The notes beneath the pieces were generated by a model. That model was not told the origin of the DNA. It ran no database searches and saw only the letters and a program-made list of their open reading frames with translations. From assembly GCF_002304225.1 (NCBI RefSeq), contig NZ_NSLB01000001.1:496001-560000 (forward strand): a stretch of 64,000 bases of DNA, given 5' to 3'. Positions 36,010-45,053 of the stretch are shown here, one piece after another. Position 1 is the first letter of the stretch; the number at the start of each line of letters is the position of its first letter. Source of the stretch: Pseudomonas sp. HAR-UPW-AIA-41 (GTDB lineage: Bacteria > Pseudomonadota > Gammaproteobacteria > Pseudomonadales > Pseudomonadaceae). The translations under genes were made by a program, and so were the position numbers.

Positions 36010-36677
36010 TGAGTCTGGCTACGGTCATCACCCTCGACGGGCCGAGCGGCTCGGGCAAGGGCACCATCGCCGGTCTGCTGGCCGCCAAGCTGGGCTGGAA
36101 GCTGCTGGACTCCGGTGCTCTGTACCGGCTGCTGGCCTTTGCTGCCGGCAACCACGGCATCGATCTGACCAATGAGGAAGCGCTGAAGACCCTGGCCGCC
36201 CACTTGGACGTGCAGTTCGTCGACAAGCGCATCATTCTCGAGGGTGAGGAGGTTACTGACGCCATCCGCAACGAACAGGTTGGTGCAGGCGCTTCCATGG
36301 TCGCCTCGTTGCCGGCCGTGCGCGAGGCGCTGCTGCAGCGGCAGCGTGCCTTCCGTGAGGCGCCGGGCCTGGTGGCCGACGGTCGTGACATGGGTACGGT
36401 GGTGTTTCCCGATGCGCCGCTGAAGATCTTTCTGACCGCCAGTGCCGAAGAACGTGCCCGTCGCCGCTATCATCAGTTGAAAGGCAAGGGTGAAGATGTT
36501 AGCCTGCCGAGTCTGCTAGACGAGATTCGTGCGCGCGATGAGCGAGACATGCAACGTGCAGTTGCCCCGCTCAAGCCCGCCCTCGATGCCATCCAGCTGG
36601 ATTCGACCGAAATGTCGATCGATCAGGTGCTGGAAAGAATCCTCGATGAGGTTGCGCGCCGCGACCTCGTTGTGTGA
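36009..36677 (+). CDS. cmk: Cytidylate kinase
   Basis: A 222-residue CMP/dCMP kinase with the P-loop [17 protein letters not shown] at residues 8-24, DSGALYR, and [12 protein letters not shown] plus the lid [10 protein letters not shown]. It supplies CDP/dCDP. It starts one base before the preceding stop ends (TGATG) and precedes rpsA by 117 bp, the widespread cmk-rpsA-ihfB order. Confidence 0.95.
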   Translation: MSLATVITLDGPSGSGKGTIAGLLAAKLGWKLLDSGALYRLLAFAAGNHGIDLTNEEALKTLAAHLDVQFVDKRIILEGEEVTDAIRNEQVGAGASMVASLPAVREALLQRQRAFREAPGLVADGRDMGTVVFPDAPLKIFLTASAEERARRRYHQLKGKGEDVSLPSLLDEIRARDERDMQRAVAPLKPALDAIQLDSTEMSIDQVLERILDEVARRDLVV

Positions 36678-36735
36678 CCAAGAAGCCGCCAGGGGACCAG
36701 TCATAGTCCTGTCGGCCTCTTTTATATGAACGTAC

Positions 36736-36755
36736 CCATATTGTCTGGAATATGG
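36736..36755 (+). promoter_or_regulatory. Hairpin in the rpsA leader
   Basis: A 7-bp perfect stem (CCATATT with AATATGG, 6-nt loop) lies 40 bp upstream of the rpsA start in the AT-rich part of the cmk-rpsA gap. In gamma-proteobacteria S1 autoregulates its own mRNA through a structured leader, so this hairpin is a candidate part of that element. Confidence 0.45.
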
Positions 36756-36794
36756 TTTGGGCAGATTTCCTGCCCTTGATCAACAGGAATCAAC

Positions 36795-38474
36795 ATGAGC
36801 GAAAGCTTTGCAGAACTTTTTGAAGAAAGCCTGAAATCCCTCGACATGCAGCCGGGTGCCATCATCACCGGCATCGTGGTCGACATCGACGGTGACTGGG
36901 TCACCGTGCATGCTGGCCTGAAATCCGAGGGCGTCATCCCGGTCGAGCAGTTCTACAACGAACAAGGCGAGCTGACCATCAAGGTTGGTGACGAGGTCCA
37001 CGTTGCTCTGGACGCGGTTGAAGATGGCTTCGGTGAAACCAAGCTGTCCCGCGAGAAAGCCAAGCGCGCTGAATCCTGGATTGTTCTGGAAGCAGCTTTC
37101 ACTGCTGAAGAAGTGGTCAAGGGCGTTATCAACGGTAAGGTCAAGGGTGGTTTCACCGTTGACGTTAACGGCATTCGCGCGTTCCTGCCGGGCTCCCTGG
37201 TTGACGTGCGTCCGGTGCGTGATACCACTCACCTGGAAGGCAAAGAGCTCGAGTTCAAGGTCATCAAGCTGGACCAGAAGCGCAACAACGTTGTCGTTTC
37301 CCGCCGCAGCGTGCTGGAAGCCGAGAACAGCGCCGAGCGCGAAGCTCTGCTGGAATCCCTGCAGGAAGGCCAGCAGGTCAAAGGTATCGTCAAGAACCTC
37401 ACCGACTACGGTGCGTTCGTTGACCTGGGCGGCGTCGATGGTCTGCTGCACATCACCGACATGGCCTGGAAGCGTATCAAGCATCCGTCGGAAATCGTCA
37501 ACGTTGGCGACGAGATCGATGTCAAGGTTCTGAAGTTCGACCGCGAGCGCAACCGCGTTTCCCTGGGTCTGAAGCAACTGGGCGAAGATCCATGGGTTGC
37601 TATCAAGGCTCGTTACCCGGAAAACACCCGCGTCACCGCGCGCGTTACCAACCTGACCGACTACGGCTGCTTCGCTGAGCTGGAAGAGGGTGTGGAAGGT
37701 CTGGTGCACGTTTCCGAAATGGATTGGACCAACAAGAACATCCACCCGTCCAAAGTCGTTCAGGTTGGCGACGAAGTGGAAGTCATGGTTCTGGATATCG
37801 ACGAAGAGCGTCGTCGTATCTCCCTGGGTATCAAGCAGTGCAAATCCAACCCGTGGGAAGATTTCTCCAGCCGCTTCAACAAGGGCGACAAGATCTCCGG
37901 CACCATCAAGTCGATCACTGACTTCGGTATCTTCATCGGTCTGGAAGGCGGTATCGACGGTCTGGTTCACCTGTCCGACATCTCCTGGAACGAAGTGGGC
38001 GAAGACGCCGTACGTCGCTTCAAGAAGGGCGATGACCTGGAAACTGTCATCCTCTCCGTTGATCCGGAGCGTGAGCGCATTTCCCTCGGCATCAAGCAGA
38101 TGGAAGATGATCCGTTCTCCAACTACGTCAGCATCAATGACAAGGGCGCGATCATTCGCGGCATCGTCAAGGAAGTTGACGCCAAGGGCGCCATCATCAC
38201 CCTGGCCGACGATGTTGAAGCTGTTCTGAAAGCTTCCGAAATCAGCCGTGACCGCGTTGAAGACGCCCGTAACGTGCTGAAGGAAGGCGACGAAGTCGAA
38301 GCCAAGATCATCAGCGTCGACCGTAAGTCGCGCGTTATCTCCCTGTCCGTGAAGTCGAAAGACGTGGACGATGAGAAAGACGCCATGAAAGAACTGCGCA
38401 AGCAGGAAGTTGAAAGCACTGGTCCGACCACCATTGGTGACCTGATCCGTGCTCAGATGGAGAATCAGGGCTAA
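36795..38474 (+). CDS. rpsA: 30S ribosomal protein S1
   Basis: A 559-residue protein with six S1 OB-fold repeats, the usual number in gamma-proteobacteria. The first two bind the ribosome and the others bind mRNA. Repeats show the [26 protein letters not shown] pattern in segments. Codon use is strongly biased towards highly expressed choices, for example GAA, CTG and CGT. It is followed by a strong terminator and ihfB. Confidence 0.97.
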   Translation: MSESFAELFEESLKSLDMQPGAIITGIVVDIDGDWVTVHAGLKSEGVIPVEQFYNEQGELTIKVGDEVHVALDAVEDGFGETKLSREKAKRAESWIVLEAAFTAEEVVKGVINGKVKGGFTVDVNGIRAFLPGSLVDVRPVRDTTHLEGKELEFKVIKLDQKRNNVVVSRRSVLEAENSAEREALLESLQEGQQVKGIVKNLTDYGAFVDLGGVDGLLHITDMAWKRIKHPSEIVNVGDEIDVKVLKFDRERNRVSLGLKQLGEDPWVAIKARYPENTRVTARVTNLTDYGCFAELEEGVEGLVHVSEMDWTNKNIHPSKVVQVGDEVEVMVLDIDEERRRISLGIKQCKSNPWEDFSSRFNKGDKISGTIKSITDFGIFIGLEGGIDGLVHLSDISWNEVGEDAVRRFKKGDDLETVILSVDPERERISLGIKQMEDDPFSNYVSINDKGAIIRGIVKEVDAKGAIITLADDVEAVLKASEISRDRVEDARNVLKEGDEVEAKIISVDRKSRVISLSVKSKDVDDEKDAMKELRKQEVESTGPTTIGDLIRAQMENQG

Positions 38475-38495
38475 TCACCCCGATCCTGCACCAGA

Positions 38496-38523
38496 AAAAG
38501 GGCGACTTCGGTCGCCCTTTTTT
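38496..38523 (+). terminator. Rho-independent terminator of rpsA
   Basis: A 7-bp stem (38501-38507 with 38512-38518) closed by a stable TTCG loop and followed by five T, preceded by five A. Confidence 0.9.
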
Positions 38524-38624
38524 GTGGGCGAAAAAAGCAGTCACGGGATGGGCTGTTCAAAGCGATTGGGTCATGCTAAAAACACTTGAAGCTGATCTAG
38601 CCGCTTGAATAAAAAGGGAAAACC

Positions 38625-38903
38625 ATGACCAAGTCGGAGTTGATCGAGAGGATCGTAACCCACCAGGGGCAGCTTTCCTCCAAGGATGTTGAGCTCGCCA
38701 TCAAGACCATGCTCGAGCAGATGTCGCAGGCGCTATCGACCGGCGATCGCATCGAGATCCGTGGTTTCGGCAGCTTCTCCCTGCATTTCCGCGCGCCACG
38801 CGTAGGGCGTAACCCCAAGACGGGCCAGTCCGTAACCCTCGATGGTAAGTTCGTGCCGCATTTCAAACCGGGTAAGGAGCTGCGGGATCGGGTCAACGAC
38901 TGA
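38625..38903 (+). CDS. ihfB: Integration host factor subunit beta
   Basis: A 92-residue DNA-bending protein of the HU/IHF family ([57 protein letters not shown]) with the Pro-containing beta arm (RNPKTG). It pairs with IhfA. AAAAGGGA precedes the ATG. In other Pseudomonas this gene (himD) borders the O-antigen gene cluster; here the next gene is the comEA-like one. Confidence 0.95.
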   Translation: MTKSELIERIVTHQGQLSSKDVELAIKTMLEQMSQALSTGDRIEIRGFGSFSLHFRAPRVGRNPKTGQSVTLDGKFVPHFKPGKELRDRVND

Positions 38904-38991
38904 GCTAGTTCAGTGAGTCTTGGTTGGCCTTTCTATCGCACTCTGTTGAGTATTGCTTGGTAGGCTCTTAGTAGTAAATGAGCAGAGTGGT

Positions 38992-39019
38992 TTGACAAGT
39001 CGCGTGAGGCAGCTAGTTT
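38992..39019 (+). promoter_or_regulatory. Candidate promoter of the comEA-like gene
   Basis: A perfect -35 hexamer TTGACA at 38992-38997 is followed after 16 bp by TAGTTT (39014-39019) as a weak -10. Transcripts would start just before or within the long leader hairpin at 39017-39055. Confidence 0.35.
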
Positions 39020-39055
39020 TGGATTGCGGCTCTGGATTTATGCCGCAATCCAAAA
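39017..39055 (+). repeat. 14-bp perfect inverted repeat in the leader of the comEA-like gene
   Basis: TTTTGGATTGCGGC (39017-39030) pairs perfectly with 39042-39055, with an 11-nt loop. It ends 4 bp before the ribosome site AAAGGAG. It lacks a T tract on either strand, so it is not a normal terminator. It may be a protein-binding operator or an RNA structure controlling translation. Confidence 0.7.
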
Positions 39056-39073
39056 TGAAAAGGAGCTTCTATC

Positions 39074-39409
39074 ATGCGTAAAACCGCCATTAATTCCCTC
39101 GTATTCGCTGTTATCTCCTGTTCTTCCTTGTTTGCAGCTGCAAGTGAAACTGCTGCTCCAGTACCTGCTGCCGTGGTGCAGACTCAGTCAGCTTCTGAGT
39201 CCGCGCAGACATCACTCATCAATATCAACACTGCTGATGCCGTGACTCTTGATCGCGAGCTCAATGGTATTGGGGCAGTCAAAGCCAAGGCCATTGTTGA
39301 GTATCGCGATGCTAATGGCCCCTTTGCGTCGGTTGATGAGTTGCTGGAAGTGAAGGGTATTGGAGCAGCAACACTCGAAAAGAACCGCGATAAGCTCGGC
39401 GTGAACTGA
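39074..39409 (+). CDS. ComEA-like helix-hairpin-helix DNA-binding protein
   Basis: A 111-residue exported protein: signal peptide (residues 1-22, ending ...FAAAS), a Ser/Ala/Gln-rich linker, then a ComEA-type double helix-hairpin-helix motif (INTADAVTLDRELNGIGAVKAKAIVEYRDANGPFASVDELLEVKGIGAATLEKNRDKL in pieces). ComEA binds incoming DNA in the periplasm during natural transformation; short single-domain forms like this are common in Pseudomonas and need not imply competence. It has a strong ribosome site and terminator and seems a single-gene transcript. The first third is AT-richer than the neighbours. Confidence 0.8.
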   Translation: MRKTAINSLVFAVISCSSLFAAASETAAPVPAAVVQTQSASESAQTSLININTADAVTLDRELNGIGAVKAKAIVEYRDANGPFASVDELLEVKGIGAATLEKNRDKLGVN

Positions 39410-39430
39410 GTAGCCATGAAGTAACCCTCG

Positions 39431-39458
39431 CAGGCCGATCATTGATCGGCCTGTTTTG
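39431..39458 (+). terminator. Rho-independent terminator of the comEA-like gene
   Basis: A perfect 10-bp stem (39431-39440 with 39444-39453, 3-nt loop) followed by TTTTGCTT. Confidence 0.9.
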
Positions 39459-39475
39459 CTTATGGAGATCGGTTG

Positions 39476-39742
39476 ATGAATGTGTTGCCGGATTACTCTG
39501 AAGGCTACAAGGTCTACCCTGAGGTTCAGGAGCTCTTGCTGATGCTGGCACAATGCTGGGATGCGCTGAAACCCTATCTGTTGCCGCCGGTTTCCGAGGC
39601 TGATTACGACCGTCAGGCGCTGCTGCTGGTTGAGCTCTACATCCTGATCGGCAAGCAGCAGGCTCACCCTATGGCGTCGCTTGTGGCGCATCTGGAGAGG
39701 CTGCAGCGTGAATATGATCAGCAGGTGCGTTTGCTGCCCTGA
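39476..39742 (+). CDS. Small hypothetical protein (88 residues)
   Basis: An 88-residue, leucine-rich, mainly helical protein (LPDYSEGYKVYPEVQELLLMLAQ ... YDRQALLLVELYILIGKQQAHPMASLVAHLERLQREYDQQV, in pieces) with no signal peptide or clear membrane segment. A ribosome site GGAG lies 8 bp before the ATG. The gene stands between two strong terminators and next to tRNA-Asn, so it is a separate small transcript or is read through from the comEA-like gene. I do not recognise the family. Third-position use is consistent with a real gene. Confidence 0.65.
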   Translation: MNVLPDYSEGYKVYPEVQELLLMLAQCWDALKPYLLPPVSEADYDRQALLLVELYILIGKQQAHPMASLVAHLERLQREYDQQVRLLP

Positions 39743-39770
39743 TGCGACGATTGATTTTGCTAGGAGAAAT

Positions 39771-39802
39771 AAAAAAGCCCCAAGTATTCACTTGGGGCTT
39801 TT
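39771..39802. terminator. Bidirectional Rho-independent terminator (small gene / tRNA-Asn)
   Basis: A 9-bp perfect stem (39777-39785 with 39790-39798, 4-nt loop), preceded by six A and followed by four T. It ends the small gene on the plus strand and the tRNA-Asn transcript on the minus strand. Confidence 0.85.
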
Positions 39803-39807
39803 GCATT

Positions 39808-39883
39808 TGGCTCCGCGACCTGGACTCGAACCAGGGACCCAATGATTAACAGTCATTTGCTCTACCGACTGAGCTATCGCGGA
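39808..39883 (-). tRNA. tRNA-Asn (anticodon GUU)
   Basis: A 76-nt cloverleaf on the minus strand: acceptor TCCGCGA pairing with the 3' half before the encoded CCA (39808-39810), D-loop AGCTCAGTCGGTAGAGC, anticodon stem-loop with GTT (plus-strand 39848-39850), and T-arm GGTTCGAGTCC. It is followed by the bidirectional terminator. Confidence 0.97.
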
Positions 39884-39952
39884 ACAACGGTGCGTATCCT
39901 ACTGATTCGGAAGGGGAAGTCAACACTTTGCAACTGACTTCCCCTGACTTTT

Positions 39953-41149
39953 TCAGAGCACCTTGGCGATGGCCTGGGTCACGTTTTCAAGGTTGTGACT
40001 GTTCAGTGCGGCCACGCAAATGCGACCGGTACCGACGGCATAAATGGCGTATTCGTCTTTCAGGCGTTCGACCTGAGCAGCGTTGAGGCCCGAGTAGGAG
40101 AACATGCCGCGCTGGCGGGTCACGAAGCTGAAGTCGTGCTGAGGGGCAGCCGCGCTCAGTTGCTCGACGAAAGCCTGGCGCATGCCGCGGATGCGCTCGC
40201 GCATCTCGCCCAGCTCCTGCTCCCACATGGTGCGAAGCTCTGGGCTGTTCAGCACATTGCCGACTACCGTGGCGCCATGGGTCGGCGGGTTGGAGTAGTT
40301 GGTGCGGATCACGCGCTTAACCTGGGACAGCACGCGGCCTGCTTCTTCCCTTGAGTTGGTGACGATCGACAGGGCGCCGACACGTTCGCCGTACAGGGAG
40401 AAAGACTTGGAGAAAGAGCTGGAAACGAAGAAATTCAGTCCGGACTCGGCGAACAGGCGCACGGCACTGGCGTCTTCCTCAATGCCATCGCCAAAACCCT
40501 GGTAGGCGATATCCAGGAAAGGCACATGCTCGCGCTCGCGCAGTACCTCCAGTACGGCCTTCCAGTCCCCCTGGTTGAGGTCGACACCGGTCGGGTTATG
40601 GCAGCAGGCATGCAGGACGATGATCGAGCGTGCCGGCAGGTTTTTGAGGTCTTCCAGCAGGCCGGCACGGTTCACACCGTGGCTGGCGGCATCGTAGTAG
40701 CGATAGTTCTGCACCGGGAAACCGGCGGACTCGAACAGGGCACGATGGTTTTCCCAGCTCGGATCGCTGATGGCCACGGTGGCGTTGGGCAGCAGGCGCT
40801 TGAGGAAGTCTGCGCCGTTCTTGAGGGCGCCGGTTCCGCCGATGGACTGAGTAGTAACCACGCGGCCTTCGGCCAGCAGCGGCGAGTCGGCCCCAAACAG
40901 TAGCTTCTGCACAGCGCTGTCGTAGCTGGCGATACCTTCGATCGGCAGATAGCCGCGCGGAGCATGGGCGGCAATGCGGGCCTTTTCGGCCTCGGCAACG
41001 GCGCGCAGCAGGGGAATGCGGCCTTCGTCGGTGAAGTAGACGCCTACGCCCAGGTTGATCTTGTTGGCGCGAGTATCGGCGTTGAAGGCTTCATTCAGAC
41101 CCAGGATGGGATCGCGCGGGGCCATTTCGACGGCGGAAAACAGACTCAT
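39953..41149 (-). CDS. Aromatic-amino-acid / aspartate aminotransferase (TyrB type)
   Basis: A 398-residue class I PLP aminotransferase (MSLFSAVEMAPRDPILGLNEAFNAD, GGTGALKNGADFL, HACCHNPTGVDL, and the PLP lysine in SSSFSKSFSLYGERVGAL, Arg in YSNPPTHG context). The Iα-type fold covers aspartate and aromatic substrates; specificity between AspC and TyrB cannot be set by eye. The start at 41149 follows the family. It is divergent from uvrB across 184 bp. Confidence 0.9.
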   Translation of the reverse strand: MSLFSAVEMAPRDPILGLNEAFNADTRANKINLGVGVYFTDEGRIPLLRAVAEAEKARIAAHAPRGYLPIEGIASYDSAVQKLLFGADSPLLAEGRVVTTQSIGGTGALKNGADFLKRLLPNATVAISDPSWENHRALFESAGFPVQNYRYYDAASHGVNRAGLLEDLKNLPARSIIVLHACCHNPTGVDLNQGDWKAVLEVLREREHVPFLDIAYQGFGDGIEEDASAVRLFAESGLNFFVSSSFSKSFSLYGERVGALSIVTNSREEAGRVLSQVKRVIRTNYSNPPTHGATVVGNVLNSPELRTMWEQELGEMRERIRGMRQAFVEQLSAAAPQHDFSFVTRQRGMFSYSGLNAAQVERLKDEYAIYAVGTGRICVAALNSHNLENVTQAIAKVL

Positions 41150-41333
41150 GATGCGGCAGCTCGAACTGAGAAGAGGTGGGGGCAACACCCTCTGACGTAA
41201 CCAGGTTGGGGGTTGCGCAAACGGGCCGTATTATAGCGGCCATGCCTGCTGCGGGCGACAACGACCGCAGGCTTTTACACAGGCTTTGACGCACAATTTT
41301 AGTGCGCGTCACATGCCATTGCCGAGGTGCTGC

Positions 41334-43349
41334 ATGTCTGCGTTTGAACTGGTCACCCGTTATACCCCTGCCGGCGATCAGCCAGAGGCCATTCGTCAGC
41401 TGGTCGAGGGGCTGCAGGCTGGACTGTCGCACCAGACGCTGCTGGGGGTTACCGGTTCAGGCAAGACCTTCAGCATTGCCAATTTGATTGCCCAGGTACA
41501 GCGCCCGACGCTGGTTCTGGCGCCGAACAAGACCCTGGCGGCGCAGCTGTATGGCGAGTTCAAGAGTTTCTTCCCGAACAATGCGGTGGAGTATTTCGTT
41601 TCCTATTACGACTACTACCAGCCGGAAGCCTATGTGCCGTCATCGGACACCTTCATCGAGAAGGATGCCTCGATCAATGATCACATCGAGCAGATGCGCC
41701 TGTCGGCCACTAAGGCGTTGCTGGAACGTCCTGACGCGATCATCGTCTGCACCGTTTCGTCGATCTACGGTCTGGGTGATCCGGCGTCTTACCTGAAAAT
41801 GGTTCTGCATGTGGATCGTGGCGACAAGCTGGATCAGCGCGAGTTGCTGCGTCGTCTGACCGGCCTGCAGTACACGCGTAACGATATGGATTTTGCCCGC
41901 GCTACCTTCCGTGTGCGTGGCGATGTGATCGATGTCTTCCCCGCCGAATCCGACCTCGAGGCCATCCGCATTGAGCTGTTCGATGATGAGGTGGAGAGTC
42001 TCTCGGCCTTCGATCCGCTGACCGGCGAGGTGATTCGAAAGCTGCCACGCTTCACCTTCTACCCCAAAAGCCACTATGTGACCCCGCGTGAGGTGCTGCT
42101 GGAGGCGGTGGAGAAGATCAAGGTCGAGCTCAAGGAGCGTCTGGAGTATCTGCGTGGCGAGAACAAGCTGGTTGCAGCCGAGCGTCTGGAGCAGCGCACG
42201 CGCTTCGATCTGGAGATGATTCTGGAGCTGGGCTACTGCAACGGCATCGAGAACTACTCGCGCTATCTGTCCGGGCGCGGTGTGGGCGAGGCGCCGCCCA
42301 CCTTGTATGACTACCTGCCAGCCAACTCACTGCTGGTGATCGATGAGTCCCATGTCTCGGTGCCGCAGGTCGGGGCCATGTTCAAGGGCGACCGTTCGCG
42401 CAAGGAAACTCTGGTCGAGTACGGCTTCCGTCTGCCCTCGGCGCTGGACAACCGGCCGCTGCGTTTCGAAGAATGGGAGGCCATCAGCCCGCAGACCATT
42501 TTTGTTTCCGCAACGCCGGGCCCTTACGAGGCCGATCATGCCGGTCGCGTGGTCGAGCAGGTAGTGCGCCCGACGGGGCTGGTTGACCCGGAAATCGAAG
42601 TGCGTCCGGCGACCACTCAGGTCGATGACCTGCTCTCGGAAATCCGCAAGCGCGTGGCCGTCGAGGAGCGGGTGCTGGTCACCACCCTGACCAAGCGCAT
42701 GGCCGAGGACCTTACCGATTATCTGGCTGACCACGATGTGAAGGTGCGCTACCTGCATTCGGACATCGACACGGTGGAGCGGGTGGAGATCATCCGCGAC
42801 CTGCGTACCGGCGCCTTCGATGTGCTGGTGGGTATCAACCTGCTGCGTGAAGGGCTGGATATGCCCGAGGTGTCGCTGGTGGCGATCCTCGATGCCGACA
42901 AGGAAGGCTTCCTGCGCAGCGAGCGCTCGCTGATTCAGACCATCGGCCGTGCGGCTCGCAACCTCAATGGCCGGGCGATTCTCTATGCCGACCGCATGAC
43001 CGGTTCGATGGAGCGTGCCATTGGCGAGACCGAGCGGCGCCGGGCCAAGCAGGTTGCTTTCAACGAAGCCCATGGCATCGTGCCCAAGGGCGTGAAGAAG
43101 GATATCCGCGACATACTCGAGGGGGCTGTGGTGCCCGGCGCGCGCGGCGGCAAGCGAAAGGGACTGGCCAAGGTGGCCGAGGAGAGTGGGCGTTACGAGA
43201 ACGAGCTGCGTTCACCCAGCGAGATCACCAAGCGTATTCGCGTACTGGAAGAAAAGATGTACAGCCTGGCGCGCGACCTCGAATTCGAGGCCGCGGCCCA
43301 GCTGCGCGACGAGATCCAGAAACTGCGTGACCGTCTGCTGCAGGTCTGA
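41334..43349 (+). CDS. uvrB: UvrABC excinuclease subunit B
   Basis: A 671-residue helicase-like DNA-repair protein: Walker [18 protein letters not shown], beta-hairpin region [27 protein letters not shown], motif [47 protein letters not shown] in pieces, and a C-terminal UVR motif ([27 protein letters not shown] in pieces). It clamps damaged DNA for UvrC. The start [20 protein letters not shown] at 41334 fits the family; the frame opens further upstream. Confidence 0.97.
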   Translation: MSAFELVTRYTPAGDQPEAIRQLVEGLQAGLSHQTLLGVTGSGKTFSIANLIAQVQRPTLVLAPNKTLAAQLYGEFKSFFPNNAVEYFVSYYDYYQPEAYVPSSDTFIEKDASINDHIEQMRLSATKALLERPDAIIVCTVSSIYGLGDPASYLKMVLHVDRGDKLDQRELLRRLTGLQYTRNDMDFARATFRVRGDVIDVFPAESDLEAIRIELFDDEVESLSAFDPLTGEVIRKLPRFTFYPKSHYVTPREVLLEAVEKIKVELKERLEYLRGENKLVAAERLEQRTRFDLEMILELGYCNGIENYSRYLSGRGVGEAPPTLYDYLPANSLLVIDESHVSVPQVGAMFKGDRSRKETLVEYGFRLPSALDNRPLRFEEWEAISPQTIFVSATPGPYEADHAGRVVEQVVRPTGLVDPEIEVRPATTQVDDLLSEIRKRVAVEERVLVTTLTKRMAEDLTDYLADHDVKVRYLHSDIDTVERVEIIRDLRTGAFDVLVGINLLREGLDMPEVSLVAILDADKEGFLRSERSLIQTIGRAARNLNGRAILYADRMTGSMERAIGETERRRAKQVAFNEAHGIVPKGVKKDIRDILEGAVVPGARGGKRKGLAKVAEESGRYENELRSPSEITKRIRVLEEKMYSLARDLEFEAAAQLRDEIQKLRDRLLQV

Positions 43350-44687
43350 TCAGACCGGGCTGGAGCGCCCGGTCATTTCCCGCGCCATTTCGGTGGCATA
43401 GCTGTCGGTCATGCCGGCGATGAAGTCGATCACCCGCAGGAAACTGTGGTACAGCGGCTGTTGCGGGTCTGGTGCGTTGTTGCCGAGTAGGTCGAGAATG
43501 CGCCGGTTCTTGAAGGAAGGGGCATTGCCGCCGTGCTGCTCCAGCGCCGCGCCGCAGAAAGCATTGAGAAGAATTTCCAGGGTGGTGTAGGCACCGATCT
43601 CGTGCAGCGTCTTGCGCTTGTCCTGAAAGATCTTTTCCCGGGCGATGGCCTTGGCCTGCAGCACGCAACGTTTGGCCGGGCCGTGCATGTGCTCGACCAG
43701 ATCGCCCTGCAGTGAGCCGCTCAGCAGGGCGTGCTGCTGCTCGACAAAGGCATGTGCCGCCGCGTTGGTCAGGTGTTCGATGGCCTTGCCGCGCAGGATG
43801 GCCAGCTTGCGCCGGCGCGAGTCACGTGGCCCCAGTAACCGGTAGGTTTCCGGCAGGTCGTCACCCACCAGATCAAGCAGCAGGGCTTCGACCTCGGCGT
43901 ACTCGAGCAGGTCCATTTCCAGGCCGTCTTCCAGGTCGATCAGGCCATAGCAGATGTCATCGGCGGCTTCCATCAGGTACACCAGCGGGTGTCTGGCCCA
44001 GCGCTGGTGCTCCAGTTGCGGCAATCCCAGCTTGTTGGCGATCTGTTCCAGCAGTGGCAATTCGCTCTGGTAACAACCGAACTTGTGCTTCTTGTAGCCC
44101 AGTGCATCCGCGTGACGGGCAGTCCAGGGGTATTTCAGGTAGGCGCCGAGGGTGGCGTAGGTCAGGCGCGTGCCGCCGTCGAACTGGTGGTATTCCAGCT
44201 GGGTGAGCACACGAAAGCCCTGGGCGTTGCCCTCGAAATTGAGGAAGTCACCGCGCTGCGCTTCGTTCATGTCATCCAGCCAGCCACGGCCGGCGGCCTG
44301 CTGGAACCAGTAGCGGATGGCGTCCTCGCCTGAATGGCCGAAGGGCGGGTTACCAATGTCGTGGGCCAGACAGGCCGACTGCACGATTACGCCAAGATCG
44401 CTCGGTTCGCACCAGTCCGGCAGTTCCTCGCGCAGCATTTCACCGACACGCATGCCCAGTGAGCGGCCGACGCAGCCGACTTCCAGCGAGTGGGTGAGGC
44501 GCGTGTGAATGTGGTCGTTGCTGGAGACCGGATGCACTTGTGTCTTGCGTCCCAAGCGGCGAAAGGCGCCGGAGAAGATGATGCGGTCATGGTCTTTATG
44601 AAAGGGGCTGCGGCCCAGCTCTTCCGAGCTGTGCAGAACTTTACCCAAGCGTTCGCGGGTGAGCAGGTTGTGCCAATCCAAAGCCAT
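43350..44687 (-). CDS. dgt: Deoxyguanosinetriphosphate triphosphohydrolase-like protein (HD domain)
   Basis: A 445-residue HD-domain dNTPase: [30 protein letters not shown] (the HD pair), and the second metal ligand segment in [16 protein letters not shown]. It hydrolyses dGTP (and perhaps other dNTPs) to deoxynucleoside and triphosphate. The start MALDWHNLL at 44687 is preferred over an upstream extension to 44747. It converges on uvrB with no spacer between the stops. Confidence 0.9.
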   Translation of the reverse strand: MALDWHNLLTRERLGKVLHSSEELGRSPFHKDHDRIIFSGAFRRLGRKTQVHPVSSNDHIHTRLTHSLEVGCVGRSLGMRVGEMLREELPDWCEPSDLGVIVQSACLAHDIGNPPFGHSGEDAIRYWFQQAAGRGWLDDMNEAQRGDFLNFEGNAQGFRVLTQLEYHQFDGGTRLTYATLGAYLKYPWTARHADALGYKKHKFGCYQSELPLLEQIANKLGLPQLEHQRWARHPLVYLMEAADDICYGLIDLEDGLEMDLLEYAEVEALLLDLVGDDLPETYRLLGPRDSRRRKLAILRGKAIEHLTNAAAHAFVEQQHALLSGSLQGDLVEHMHGPAKRCVLQAKAIAREKIFQDKRKTLHEIGAYTTLEILLNAFCGAALEQHGGNAPSFKNRRILDLLGNNAPDPQQPLYHSFLRVIDFIAGMTDSYATEMAREMTGRSSPV

Positions 44688-45053
44688 TCCTCGGGTGATC
44701 GCTGAATGCCTTAGCTTCGGGCTTGTTGTCGCGGCGTGCAAGGTCACTAATGCTTGGGTTGTGACCTCTTGTGGTGCGCTGCACTTTTATGGGCATGGAC
44801 CTTGCTGAGTGATGGTGCGCAAGGTGTGGGGTGCATCCCCTGCCAGGCGCAAGTGTAATGTGCGTTCAGAGCAATAAAGCCCTTAAAACCAAGGCTTTCG
44901 ATCGAATCAGTGGTGTGCGCAGGCAGCCCGGCCAACGGAGCTGGCGTCGATGAAGTCAATGAAAGGGTAAGGTTAGTGCATTGAAATGGTGCGCTATTCG
45001 AGTTGCGTGAACTTATATGGTGCCAACCCTTAGCGACGGAGCCTTGTTCGTCA
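44688..45053. other. 366-bp intergenic region between dgt and amtB
   Basis: No coding frame with gene-like character is present. It should hold the divergent dgt and amtB promoters. TGGTGC occurs at 44987-44992 and 45018-45023, 31 bp apart, resembling right halves of NtrC sites (GCAC-N7-GGTGC), but the left halves match poorly and no sigma-54 -24/-12 element is clear. Confidence 0.4.

Noticed and set aside
44978..45023. Possible NtrC sites upstream of amtB
   Set aside because: Right halves (TGGTGC) match, but left halves match only 3 of 6 and no -24/-12 promoter is present. Kept only as a remark.
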